From NCBI GenBank assembly GCA_026996635.1, contig JALWKH010000140.1, forward strand, positions 1 through 20,726: DNA of 20,726 bases. The letters are read 5' to 3'. Below the pieces are notes generated by a model that was given only the letters and a program-made list of their open reading frames with translations, was not told the origin of the DNA and did not search any database. Positions within the stretch are counted from its first letter, which is position 1, and each line of letters begins with the position of its first letter. Both the position numbers and the translations under genes were made by a program. Positions 13,732 to 20,726 of the stretch are shown here, piece after piece. Origin of the DNA: Bacteroidales bacterium. Lineage in GTDB: Bacteria; Bacteroidota; Bacteroidia; Bacteroidales; JALTDM01.

Positions 13732-15181
13732 ATTTTTTTATAATCTTGCCGAAAAAGTGTTTTTGCGAACTTGTAATGATTTCTATAAAATAAATTCCAT
13801 CATTTAACGAAGAAATATCGACATAAGTGCTACCGGAAGACAATATTTTAACACCATTGACAGAATAAATATTTATCGCTTTAACCGGCTCATCAACTGT
13901 TACAGTTAACAAATCATCGGCAGGATTGGGAAAAACCTGTATTTTCTGACTTATTATATTCTTGGCTGAGGTTATTTCGTTTTTGTGTGCTACAAAAGTA
14001 TAAATAACATCAGTTGTCGTATCTCCGAAGTCAGATTTAAACATAACTTCCGTTCCGGTAGGATTAGGGCAAGGCATTGGGGATTTTAAATATGTCTCTG
14101 CTGTAGAAAAATGGTGTCCGAACAATTCCACTATCCCTGATGTATCTAACTTTACGGCAACAATCTGACCGGTATGTTCATCCTGACTTACATATGCCCA
14201 ACCCGGCCTTAAATAATTTCTGCATGAAATATGTCCTTCTCCTGCAAAATCGGGATTATTACTTAGCACAACTCTTTTTAAAGTATCCAAATAATACATA
14301 TTCAAAGTACCTGTTTCTCCCCAAAACTGTACAAAGACTTCATTCCCCTCTGCATCAAAACCAAAATCTCCGTGATTACCGTAATCTGCAATTCTTCTTA
14401 AAAATTGCAAATCAGTAGTATTGAAAATCTCAACACCGTAATGACCATTAAATGAATTTGACGAATCTAAACTATTATCCCACATTATCCCCACATAACT
14501 ACCTGACTGAGAAACAGACACCCAATCCACATATTGTGGAGAAGAGGAATTACCCCATGCACCGGAAAAAGTTTTTTTACAAACCACATTCAAATTTTGT
14601 AAATCAAAAACAATAACATCCATATCGTCATCATGCTTGGCAACCAATGCCACATAATGATCGTAGATATCAATGTTTCCTTCTCCCGGACCTAATTTTA
14701 CAACATCATATTCTTCCTGTAAACTGTCATTATAATAAATGTGATACAATACAGAAATAGAATCGGTATTTATGTTATAAACTTTTATCTCACCGTTCTC
14801 TCTGAAACTGTAAATCAAATCAGGATTAGTATTTGACCAATACGAAGGCCATATCTCACTACCCGGCAATTCTCTAATCATCTGATGAGTAGCATTATCA
14901 TAAATAGCCACAGAATAAAATTTATATACCGTACCGTCTGCATTCCAAGGTTGAATTTTTGAATACTCATGATGAGGATACCAATCCCAATCCTGCACAT
15001 GATCTGTTATTCTAACTATTTCAATGGGATCGGGTACTGAAGTATCAATTACAGTGTGTAAATAATCGGGCATTCCCATTTCAGGCGGATAAATACTCAA
15101 GTAAACCGTATCTGTAGGATATTGTGCAAACAATCCAAATACAGAAAGGAATAAAACAATAGAAAAAATTATTTTACGCAT
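13730..15181 (-). CDS. Secreted protein with T9SS type A C-terminal sorting domain, propeller-like body
   Basis: A 483-residue exported protein. The signal peptide MRKIIFSIVLFLSVFGLFAQ precedes a body of about 380 residues built of recurring short strands of the kind seen in TolB/WD-like propellers (for example YSVAIYDNATHQMIRELPG, VIVFDLQNLNVVCKK, VEIFNTTDLQFLRR), with no visible catalytic motif. The last 70 residues, from IQVFPNPADDLLTV through NIYSVNGVKIL and LNDGIYFIEI to GKIIKK, are a textbook type IX secretion type A sorting domain, which directs export across the outer membrane and is then cut off and replaced by a link to A-LPS in studied species. Its ATG is one base after the upstream SDR stop, so they are cotranscribed. 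Substrate or partner unknown. Confidence 0.85.
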   Translation of the reverse strand: MRKIIFSIVLFLSVFGLFAQYPTDTVYLSIYPPEMGMPDYLHTVIDTSVPDPIEIVRITDHVQDWDWYPHHEYSKIQPWNADGTVYKFYSVAIYDNATHQMIRELPGSEIWPSYWSNTNPDLIYSFRENGEIKVYNINTDSISVLYHIYYNDSLQEEYDVVKLGPGEGNIDIYDHYVALVAKHDDDMDVIVFDLQNLNVVCKKTFSGAWGNSSSPQYVDWVSVSQSGSYVGIMWDNSLDSSNSFNGHYGVEIFNTTDLQFLRRIADYGNHGDFGFDAEGNEVFVQFWGETGTLNMYYLDTLKRVVLSNNPDFAGEGHISCRNYLRPGWAYVSQDEHTGQIVAVKLDTSGIVELFGHHFSTAETYLKSPMPCPNPTGTEVMFKSDFGDTTTDVIYTFVAHKNEITSAKNIISQKIQVFPNPADDLLTVTVDEPVKAINIYSVNGVKILSSGSTYVDISSLNDGIYFIEIITSSQKHFFGKIIKK

Positions 15182-15182
15182 T

Positions 15183-16175
15183 TTATTTAACTTTAATATT
15201 CATATACCACTCTACCGTCATTTTAACGGCAGTATCCAAGTCATAAGCAGGTTGAAAGCCAAGAGTGGTTTTTATTTTTTCAATGGAGAAGTGATAATCT
15301 TTACCACCGTTATTTATTCTGTATGGAGTCAAAAAAGGTTCTTTTTTTATTCCCAACAATGAATGTATGCCGTAATAAATTTTTGCGGCTGCCATTGCCA
15401 CACCGTAAGGTATCGAAACAGGTTTGAATTCAACTCCGAGTGCTTCGGTTAACTTTTTGTTAAACTCATTCCAAGTAATATCAAGCCCGTCGGTAACGAT
15501 AAAAGCTTCTCCGACCGCAGCAGGATGATGTGATGCCAACATTATTGCATCAATCAAATTGTAAATAAATGTCGGACAAGTTTTTGATTTCCCGTGATTT
15601 ATTTGCGGCACTTTCCCTTTTTCAATCTCTTTCAAATATTTCAGCATAAAAGTCCTGTCGTTCGGTCCGAAGACATTTCCCGGTCGAATTGCCGTTATCT
15701 CCATACTTGTTTCTTTGGCAAATTCCCAAAGCCAATTTTCCGCCATTAGTTTTGTTGCCGCATACGGAATAAGATTTTCTGCAGGAGGGTCTGTTTCTTT
15801 GATATTTGTCCTGCCAAAACCGTGAAACGCAACTGTGCTTATGTATACAAATCTCTTTACACCTACATTACTTGCCAACTTTGCAACATTTACCGTTCCG
15901 TCAAAATTTACCCTTTTGAACTTTTCAAAAGGTCCCCAATCCGCAGCCAATCCTGCCACATGGAACACCACATCAACACCTTCAAACCAATCCTTATCCA
16001 GTGTATTGTTATTGGCAATATCGCCGTAAACCAGTTTAACATCCACACCTTCCAAAAAAGACAAATCTGATGTCTTACGAACAAGCCCGATAACTTCAAA
16101 TCCTTGTTCCCGCAGTCTTTTTACCAGACTGCTGCCTATAAAACCGTTTGCTCCGGTTACCAATGCTTTTTTCAT
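15183..16175 (-). CDS. NAD(P)-dependent epimerase/dehydratase-like extended SDR
   Basis: A 330-residue extended short-chain dehydrogenase/reductase. The cofactor motif TGANGFIG is at residues 7-14, the active-site Ser is near 113 (YISTVAF) and Tyr138/Lys142 in PYAATK form the YxxxK pair; RPGNVFGP, a few dozen residues later, is the usual substrate-side block. It resembles the 3-beta-HSD/dihydroflavonol-reductase branch more than sugar-nucleotide epimerases, judging by the FHVAGLAADWG segment. The substrate cannot be read from the sequence. It is the first gene of a two-gene unit, the second being the T9SS cargo gene one base downstream. The wbp operon converges from the other side, so a role in glycan synthesis is possible but unsupported. 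Confidence 0.82.
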   Translation of the reverse strand: MKKALVTGANGFIGSSLVKRLREQGFEVIGLVRKTSDLSFLEGVDVKLVYGDIANNNTLDKDWFEGVDVVFHVAGLAADWGPFEKFKRVNFDGTVNVAKLASNVGVKRFVYISTVAFHGFGRTNIKETDPPAENLIPYAATKLMAENWLWEFAKETSMEITAIRPGNVFGPNDRTFMLKYLKEIEKGKVPQINHGKSKTCPTFIYNLIDAIMLASHHPAAVGEAFIVTDGLDITWNEFNKKLTEALGVEFKPVSIPYGVAMAAAKIYYGIHSLLGIKKEPFLTPYRINNGGKDYHFSIEKIKTTLGFQPAYDLDTAVKMTVEWYMNIKVK

Positions 16176-16242
16176 TTGTTTACTTTTTGCTCATTATTCT
16201 TAATCATCCCTATGAAACTATTGAAATTTTGAAACAAATAAG

Positions 16243-16279
16243 AACCTGAAACAATAAGATTCTGAAACGAGTTCAGAAT
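16243..16279. repeat. REP-like palindromic repeat in the recF-SDR gap
   Basis: A perfect 8-bp inverted repeat ATTCTGAA - ACGAG - TTCAGAAT (16259-16279) follows a degraded half copy CCTGAAAC about 16 bases earlier. Closely similar TCTGAAACnAGTTCAGA-type palindromes are common dispersed repeats in Bacteroidota intergenic DNA, as I recall. It occupies the middle of a 202-bp gap (16176-16377), which otherwise shows no gene or clear promoter. Confidence 0.5.
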
Positions 16280-16377
16280 GACATTTTCAGTTTAAATAAC
16301 TATGCTGTGTGATTATTGTTGTATTTAATTGAATGCTATTAGTCATTTTATTGTGTTTCTAATCAATTATAAATTTT

Positions 16378-17490
16378 TCATTTGGTTGTAATAATTTTTC
16401 CGTTTTCTATTTTATGCAAAACACTCGGTATGCTGATTTTATTTTTAATTTCTTCCATTCTTTCGGTGTGTGTATCGGTAATGAAGATTTGTCCGCTGTG
16501 AGATTCCGACAATTCTTTAATCATTCTTTCCACCCTGTTTTCGTCCAATTTGTCAAAAACATCGTCCAAGATTAAAATCGGTTTTTTTCCCGATTGTTTC
16601 TCTATAATTTTTTCTTCTGCAAGTTTCAGGGCTATCAAGAGTGTTTTTTGCTGCCCTTGTGACGCTATTTTTTTCAGTTTCAGTTCGTTAATCTTAAAAA
16701 TCAGGTCGTCTTTATGAATGCCTTTGGTTGTGTATTGCAATATTTTATCGTTTTCTATGGATTCTGCAATAAGTTCCGGAAGAGGTTTTTCATTCAGGTG
16801 TGATTTGTATTCAATCGTGATTTTATAATTGTCTTCTGCTATCTTGTAATAAAAGTAGTTGAACAAATCAATAAGTTGCAGGGTGATTTCTTTTCGCTTG
16901 TTGTAAATAACAGTGCCATATTCGTTTAGTTTTGCCGACCAAGGTTCCAAAAGGCGGTTGTCAAAATACCCCGAAATAGCCATTTGTTTGAGCAGGGCGT
17001 TTCTTTGCTTCAAGGCTTTGTTGTAATTTACAAGACTGCTGAGGTATTCGTGGTCAAATTGCGAAATGAGAATATCAAGAAATTTTCTTCTCACTTCGCT
17101 TCCTTCCGAAATCAAAGTGGTATCGTTGGGTGTGATTATTATCAATGGTATAAGTCCTATGTGGTTTATCAGTTTGTCGTATTCTTTGTTGTTACGCTTA
17201 AAGATTTTGCGTTTGCCTTTTTCAAAAGTAGCCTTAATGGTTTCTACACCGCCGTCGTATTTGTAAATGCCTTCTATAAAGTAAAAGTTTTCATCCGAGT
17301 GTGTGTTAATTAGTTGTGAGTCATTGATGTTAAAGTAGCTTTTTGTGAACGAAAGCAGGTAAATGGCATCGAGAATATTAGTCTTTCCCGAAGCGTTTTT
17401 GCCTGTGATAAAGTTTATCCCTTCGGAAAAATCAATTTCCAATTCTTTGTAATTCTTAAAGTTACGCAAGGAAAGGTGTTGTATGTACAT
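16378..17490 (-). CDS. recF: RecF, recombination mediator and gap-repair ATPase
   Basis: A 370-residue SMC-like ATPase starting MYIQHLSLRNFKNYKELE, the typical RecF opening. Walker A GKNASGKT is at 30-37, SQGQQKT at 277-283 is the ABC signature, and ILILDDVFDKLDENR at about 305-319 is Walker B with D-loop. The RecF-specific block GSEVRRKFLDILISQ is at 130-144, which separates it from RecN and SMC proteins. There is no long coiled coil, again as expected. RecF loads RecA at single-strand gaps through RecO/RecR in the cytoplasm. The gene stands alone on the minus strand: a terminator for the next upstream operon lies just before it, and the REP-containing gap follows it. It is not beside dnaA/dnaN here. 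Confidence 0.92.
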   Translation of the reverse strand: MYIQHLSLRNFKNYKELEIDFSEGINFITGKNASGKTNILDAIYLLSFTKSYFNINDSQLINTHSDENFYFIEGIYKYDGGVETIKATFEKGKRKIFKRNNKEYDKLINHIGLIPLIIITPNDTTLISEGSEVRRKFLDILISQFDHEYLSSLVNYNKALKQRNALLKQMAISGYFDNRLLEPWSAKLNEYGTVIYNKRKEITLQLIDLFNYFYYKIAEDNYKITIEYKSHLNEKPLPELIAESIENDKILQYTTKGIHKDDLIFKINELKLKKIASQGQQKTLLIALKLAEEKIIEKQSGKKPILILDDVFDKLDENRVERMIKELSESHSGQIFITDTHTERMEEIKNKISIPSVLHKIENGKIITTK

Positions 17491-17512
17491 TTCAGTTGTT
17501 TTTATAACAAAA

Positions 17513-17538
17513 CACCGGCCTTGAAATCAAAGCCGGTG
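17513..17538 (-). terminator. Intrinsic terminator of the tnaA-acyl-CoA synthetase operon
   Basis: Arms CACCGGC (17513-17519) and GCCGGTG (17532-17538) pair perfectly, with an inner TTG/CAA pairing extending the stem past one mismatch. On the minus strand the stem is followed by TTTTGTTAT. It lies 27 bases beyond the stop of the synthetase gene and before recF, so it separates the two units. Confidence 0.75.
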
Positions 17539-17564
17539 ATAATTGTTTATGTATTACAAGGTTA

Positions 17565-19637
17565 TTATTTTTCTATCCTTATTCTTGCATCAACGGCTGT
17601 AATATTATTGCCGCTTGCAAGCAAAGGATTTATGTCCATTTCAAATATTTCGGGAGCTACCGTTACCAGTTTAGATAGCCTTACGATAAATTCGGCAAAT
17701 TTTTCTTGATTTATAGGTTCTTGACCTCTCACGCCTTCAAAGATCTTGTAACTCTTCAGGTTTTTAATCATTTCTCCGGCTTCAAACTTTGTAAGCGGAG
17801 CCAAACCTACGCTAACATCTTTCAGCACTTCCACAAAAATTCCGCCCATACCGGCCATTACGAGATGACCGTAGTTGTCTTCGCTTTTTGCACCCAAAAA
17901 CAGTTCCGTGCCGCTAATCATCGGTTGCATAAGCACACCCGTAGCATCTTTTATTGCCATAAGCCTGTCAAATTCAGCGGATACCGTATTATCGTCCTTT
18001 ACATTAAGCACAACACCGCCTACATCGGATTTATGCACGGGACCAACCACTTTCATTACGAGAGGATAACCTATTTCTTTTGCAAAATCAAGGGCTTCTT
18101 GCTTGCTGCTAACGGTTTTTTCTTTTACGGTATCAATTCCAGACGCTTCAAGTATCGCCTTCACTTTTTCAGGCGGTAAATATCCGTTTCCGGCATTGTC
18201 CACTATTTCTCTTATTTTAGCTTCATCAATTTTTACATCGTCACTTGAAGCTTCAAATAGCGATTTGTTTCTTATTGCATTGTTTACCACCCTGCTGAAA
18301 GCTTGTCCGAATATTACTTCGTCAAAGAAAGCAACGTGACCTTTACCGATAAAATATTCGATTTCCTTTTTTACATTGATTACGGAAGGCAAAATCGGGA
18401 AAATCGGTTTGGGTGAATTTTGCATTTTTTCGTGCAAAACATCATATACATCATACACTTCAAATAGTCCCGGGCTGCCGAAAATCACAGCCATTGCATC
18501 AATATGGCCAAAGTCGTTGTTTACAGCATCAATGATGTGCCCTAACTGTTCGGCTGTTCCTGTAGCAAGGAAGTCTATAGGATTCTTTACCGATGAACCG
18601 GGGAATAGTTTTTCCAAAAGCCTGTCTGCAGCTTCGCCTTCTATGGCGGGTACATTAAGACCTCCGTTAGACAAAGTATCGGTAAGCATAACTGCCGGAC
18701 CGCCGGCGTGTGTGATTATTGCAATGTTTTTACCTTTTACTTCGGGGTGCATAAATACCCCTGCTATTGTTGCAAGTTCTTCCCTGCCGTAAGCCCTTAC
18801 TATGCCGGCTTTTTTGAACAATGCTTCCACAGCGACATCACTTCCTGCCAAAGCTCCCGTGTGTGAAGATGCCGCACGGCTGCCTGCTTCTGATGTGCCG
18901 GCTTTAATTGCTGCTATTTTCGCACCTTTTTTGATGAGTGAACGGGCGTGTTTCAGCAGCTTTTCGGGTTTCTTTATGCTTTCAAGGTATAATAGTTTGA
19001 CTTTTGCACTTTTGCCTTCTTCATAAGTTTCGTCCATATATTCCAAAATGTCCTCCACACCGAGTTGGGCACTGTTACCTACGGAATACACGCTTGAAAA
19101 AGTCAATCCTTTAGGTATGCCGGACTCCATAATGAAAACGGCTGTAGCACCTGATCCTGAAATAAAATCAACTCCGTCCGGTGTAAGTTTGGGCACTGGT
19201 GTGGTAAATACACCTGCATAATTGTAGTTCATTACACCTATGCAGTTCGGACCTATGAGAGATGCATTGTGCTTGTTTACAATGTCAACAATTTCTTTTT
19301 CGAGTTTTGCGCCTTCTTCGCTTTCTTCACTGTATCCTGCCGATAAAATGATAAAGGCTTTTGTGTTTTTTTGTTCGGCAAGTATTCTAACTGTTTCTAC
19401 CGTATATTTTGCCGCAATTGCAATTATTGCCAAATCTACTTGCGGTAAATCTTCTACCGTTTTATGTGTTTTTATTCCTTGAATTTCGTCTTCTTTGGGA
19501 TTTACCACATAAAGTTTGTCGGTGTTAAATCCGTTGTCAATCAGGTTTTTCAGAACCCTTCCGCCCGGTTTGTGAATATTGTTCGAACCGCCTACTACTA
19601 CTATTGACTGCGGGTTTATAAGCTCTTTTGTTACCAT
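17565..19637 (-). CDS. Fused acetate-CoA ligase (ADP-forming), alpha and beta parts in one chain
   Basis: A 690-residue acyl-CoA synthetase of the ADP-forming (ACD) type. An N-terminal CoA-binding Rossmann domain (from SIVVVGGSNNIHKPGG) is followed by two succinyl-CoA-ligase-like domains carrying His259 in ASSHTGALAGSD, the residue phosphorylated in this family. From about 480 comes an ATP-grasp domain (YPLVMKVVGPVHKSDVGGVV, with the second conserved His535). The order alpha-then-beta in one chain is the common bacterial form. It converts acyl-CoA, ADP and phosphate to free acid, CoA and ATP, conserving energy in fermentation. It starts 4 bp after the tryptophanase-like gene and is cotranscribed with it. 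Substrate range (acetyl, branched-chain or aryl-acetyl) cannot be read from the sequence. Confidence 0.9.
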   Translation of the reverse strand: MVTKELINPQSIVVVGGSNNIHKPGGRVLKNLIDNGFNTDKLYVVNPKEDEIQGIKTHKTVEDLPQVDLAIIAIAAKYTVETVRILAEQKNTKAFIILSAGYSEESEEGAKLEKEIVDIVNKHNASLIGPNCIGVMNYNYAGVFTTPVPKLTPDGVDFISGSGATAVFIMESGIPKGLTFSSVYSVGNSAQLGVEDILEYMDETYEEGKSAKVKLLYLESIKKPEKLLKHARSLIKKGAKIAAIKAGTSEAGSRAASSHTGALAGSDVAVEALFKKAGIVRAYGREELATIAGVFMHPEVKGKNIAIITHAGGPAVMLTDTLSNGGLNVPAIEGEAADRLLEKLFPGSSVKNPIDFLATGTAEQLGHIIDAVNNDFGHIDAMAVIFGSPGLFEVYDVYDVLHEKMQNSPKPIFPILPSVINVKKEIEYFIGKGHVAFFDEVIFGQAFSRVVNNAIRNKSLFEASSDDVKIDEAKIREIVDNAGNGYLPPEKVKAILEASGIDTVKEKTVSSKQEALDFAKEIGYPLVMKVVGPVHKSDVGGVVLNVKDDNTVSAEFDRLMAIKDATGVLMQPMISGTELFLGAKSEDNYGHLVMAGMGGIFVEVLKDVSVGLAPLTKFEAGEMIKNLKSYKIFEGVRGQEPINQEKFAEFIVRLSKLVTVAPEIFEMDINPLLASGNNITAVDARIRIEK

Positions 19638-19641
19638 ATCA

Positions 19642-20726
19642 TTAAATTTTTTCGAGTTCTACTGAAAAATGCCTTAAAATAGGTGCTTCTTTTACAATTT
19701 TATATCCTGTTGTTATGGAATCTCTTCTGTCGTAAATATTTTTCAGGGCAACTGCCACTACATCCATATGGTTGTTTGTGTAAACCCTTCTCGGAATGGC
19801 AAGTCGCATAAATTCAAGTTTCGGGTACCTGTTTTCACCTGTTTCAGGGTCTCTGTCAGCAAGCAAAGTGCCTATTTCCACACCTCTCACGCCTGCTTCT
19901 TTGTAAAGTTCTATGGTAAGGGTTTGTGCTTGATATTGTTCTTTTGGAACTTTATGCAAGAATTTTTTTGCATCTACAAAAATTGCGTGTCCGCCAATCG
20001 GTTTTTGAATCGGTATGCCGAATTCTATCAAACGGTTGCCAAGGTATTCGGTTTGCTTAATGCGTGTTTCAAGGTATTCGTATTCAATGCCTTCGTAAAG
20101 TCCTCTGGCAAGTGCAGCCATATCCCTGCCTGCAAGCCCGCCGTAAGTAATAAAGCCTTCGAACATTATATTGAACATCTTGGCTTTGTCAAACAATTCG
20201 GCATCGTTCATTGCAATAAATCCGCCGATATTAACGATAGCGTCTTTCTTACTACTCATCGTCATCATATCGGCATACTTGAACATTTCAGCCACAATGT
20301 CTTTTATCGACCAATCTTTGTATTCCTCTTCACGCTGTTTGATGAAATAAGCGTTTTCGGCATATCTGGCAGAATCAAAAAGAACTTTGATGCCGTATTT
20401 GTGTGAAAGTTCATAAACTTCTTTAATGTTTTTGAGAGAAACCGGTTGTCCACCCGAAGTGTTGCAAGTAACGGTAACTACAACGAAAGGAATTTTTTCC
20501 CGCGGATATTTTTTGAAAACATCTTCCAACTTGTTTAGGTCAATGTCACCTTTGAACGGATGATACAAATCTGTATCGTATGCCTCATCTATGGTGCAGT
20601 CTATTGCGTGAGCTTTTCTGAATTCAATATGACCTTTGGTTGTGTCGAAGTGTGCATTGCCGGGAACGATATCGCCTTCTTTTACCAGTGCGGAAAACAA
20701 AACATTTTCTGCAGCCCGTCCTTGGT
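19642..20726 (-). CDS. tnaA: Tryptophanase (beta-eliminating lyase), 5' end outside the window
   Basis: The frame stays open to the right edge; before the TTG at 20700 it continues as QGRAAENVLFSALVKEG, matching the THQGRGAE region of tryptophanases, so roughly the first 100 residues are missing. The PLP lysine is in MTMSSKKDAIVNIGG, and DSARYAENAYFIKQREEEYKDW is a close match to TnaA. At the position where tyrosine phenol-lyase has the phenol-binding arginine in MERG, this protein has GVEIGTLLADRDP, as TnaA does, so tryptophan is the likelier substrate. The reaction releases indole, pyruvate and ammonia. The stop is 4 bp before the ADP-forming synthetase gene, which suggests one fermentation operon. 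Activity on tyrosine, serine or cysteine remains possible. Confidence 0.87.
   Translation of the reverse strand, partial: QGRAAENVLFSALVKEGDIVPGNAHFDTTKGHIEFRKAHAIDCTIDEAYDTDLYHPFKGDIDLNKLEDVFKKYPREKIPFVVVTVTCNTSGGQPVSLKNIKEVYELSHKYGIKVLFDSARYAENAYFIKQREEEYKDWSIKDIVAEMFKYADMMTMSSKKDAIVNIGGFIAMNDAELFDKAKMFNIMFEGFITYGGLAGRDMAALARGLYEGIEYEYLETRIKQTEYLGNRLIEFGIPIQKPIGGHAIFVDAKKFLHKVPKEQYQAQTLTIELYKEAGVRGVEIGTLLADRDPETGENRYPKLEFMRLAIPRRVYTNNHMDVVAVALKNIYDRRDSITTGYKIVKEAPILRHFSVELEKI

Noticed and set aside
18376..18792. 138-codon plus-strand frame opposite the ADP-forming synthetase
   Set aside because: Antisense to conserved coding sequence; Ser/Pro/Ile-rich composition expected from a complementary frame.
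19768..20406. 212-codon plus-strand frame opposite tnaA
   Set aside because: It is antisense to a clear PLP-enzyme gene, has no family features and is rich in Phe/Cys as shadow frames are.
19642..20726. Tyrosine phenol-lyase as the identity of the lyase
   Set aside because: The phenol-binding Arg region (MERG) is replaced by VEIG as in tryptophanase, and the DSARYAENAYFIKQRE block is of the TnaA type.

Overview
The window reads as chromosomal DNA of a low-GC member of the Bacteroidota, probably an anaerobic fermentative lineage near Bacteroidales. The evidence is the gldA/gldF/gldG transporter genes, a secreted protein with a type IX secretion (T9SS) type A C-terminal sorting domain, several promoters of the Bacteroidota form (TTG, about 19-20 bp, TAnnTTTG), near-absence of strong Shine-Dalgarno sites, and a Bacteroidota-like DDE insertion-sequence remnant. 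No rRNA, tRNA, CRISPR or phage genes were seen.

Layout. At 1-3601 (minus) a tight operon encodes a small secreted protein of unknown function, then GldA (ATPase), GldF (permease) and GldG (membrane protein cut by the window edge and still open). At 3706-4371 (plus) lie two tandem, related 98-residue membrane proteins of unknown function; the second has a 7-bp palindrome directly before its start codon. At 4550-6264 (plus) is umuD-umuC, an error-prone repair cassette with overlapping genes and a good promoter. At 6290-7212 is a decayed insertion sequence, with a promoter, a strong leader hairpin and a transposase gene carrying one nonsense codon, one frameshift and a lost 3' part. At 7246-9586 (minus) are a saccharopine dehydrogenase-family gene and a Ppx/GppA phosphatase.

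At 9709-13674 (plus) are four closely packed genes matching the complete WbpE, WbpD, WbpB and WbpA set, which together convert UDP-GlcNAc to UDP-2,3-diacetamido-2,3-dideoxyglucuronic acid. They converge, across a shared bidirectional terminator, on a T9SS cargo gene (13730-15181, minus) that lies one base downstream of an extended SDR gene (15183-16175). In Porphyromonas gingivalis the same Wbp-type pathway supplies the sugar to which T9SS cargo is attached, so this neighbourhood may join an anchor-sugar pathway to one of its clients.

At 16378-17490 (minus) is recF. At 17565-20726 (minus) a tryptophanase gene (5' end outside the window) is followed after 4 bp by a fused ADP-forming acyl-CoA synthetase gene. 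This is a plausible amino-acid fermentation operon in which beta-elimination yields a keto acid and, after oxidation to acyl-CoA elsewhere, the synthetase harvests ATP.

Most genes are recognisable families. The less explained parts are the secreted protein heading the gld operon, the tandem 98-residue membrane proteins, the promoter-plus-hairpin leader of the insertion sequence, and the functional link suggested by wbp genes beside a T9SS cargo.
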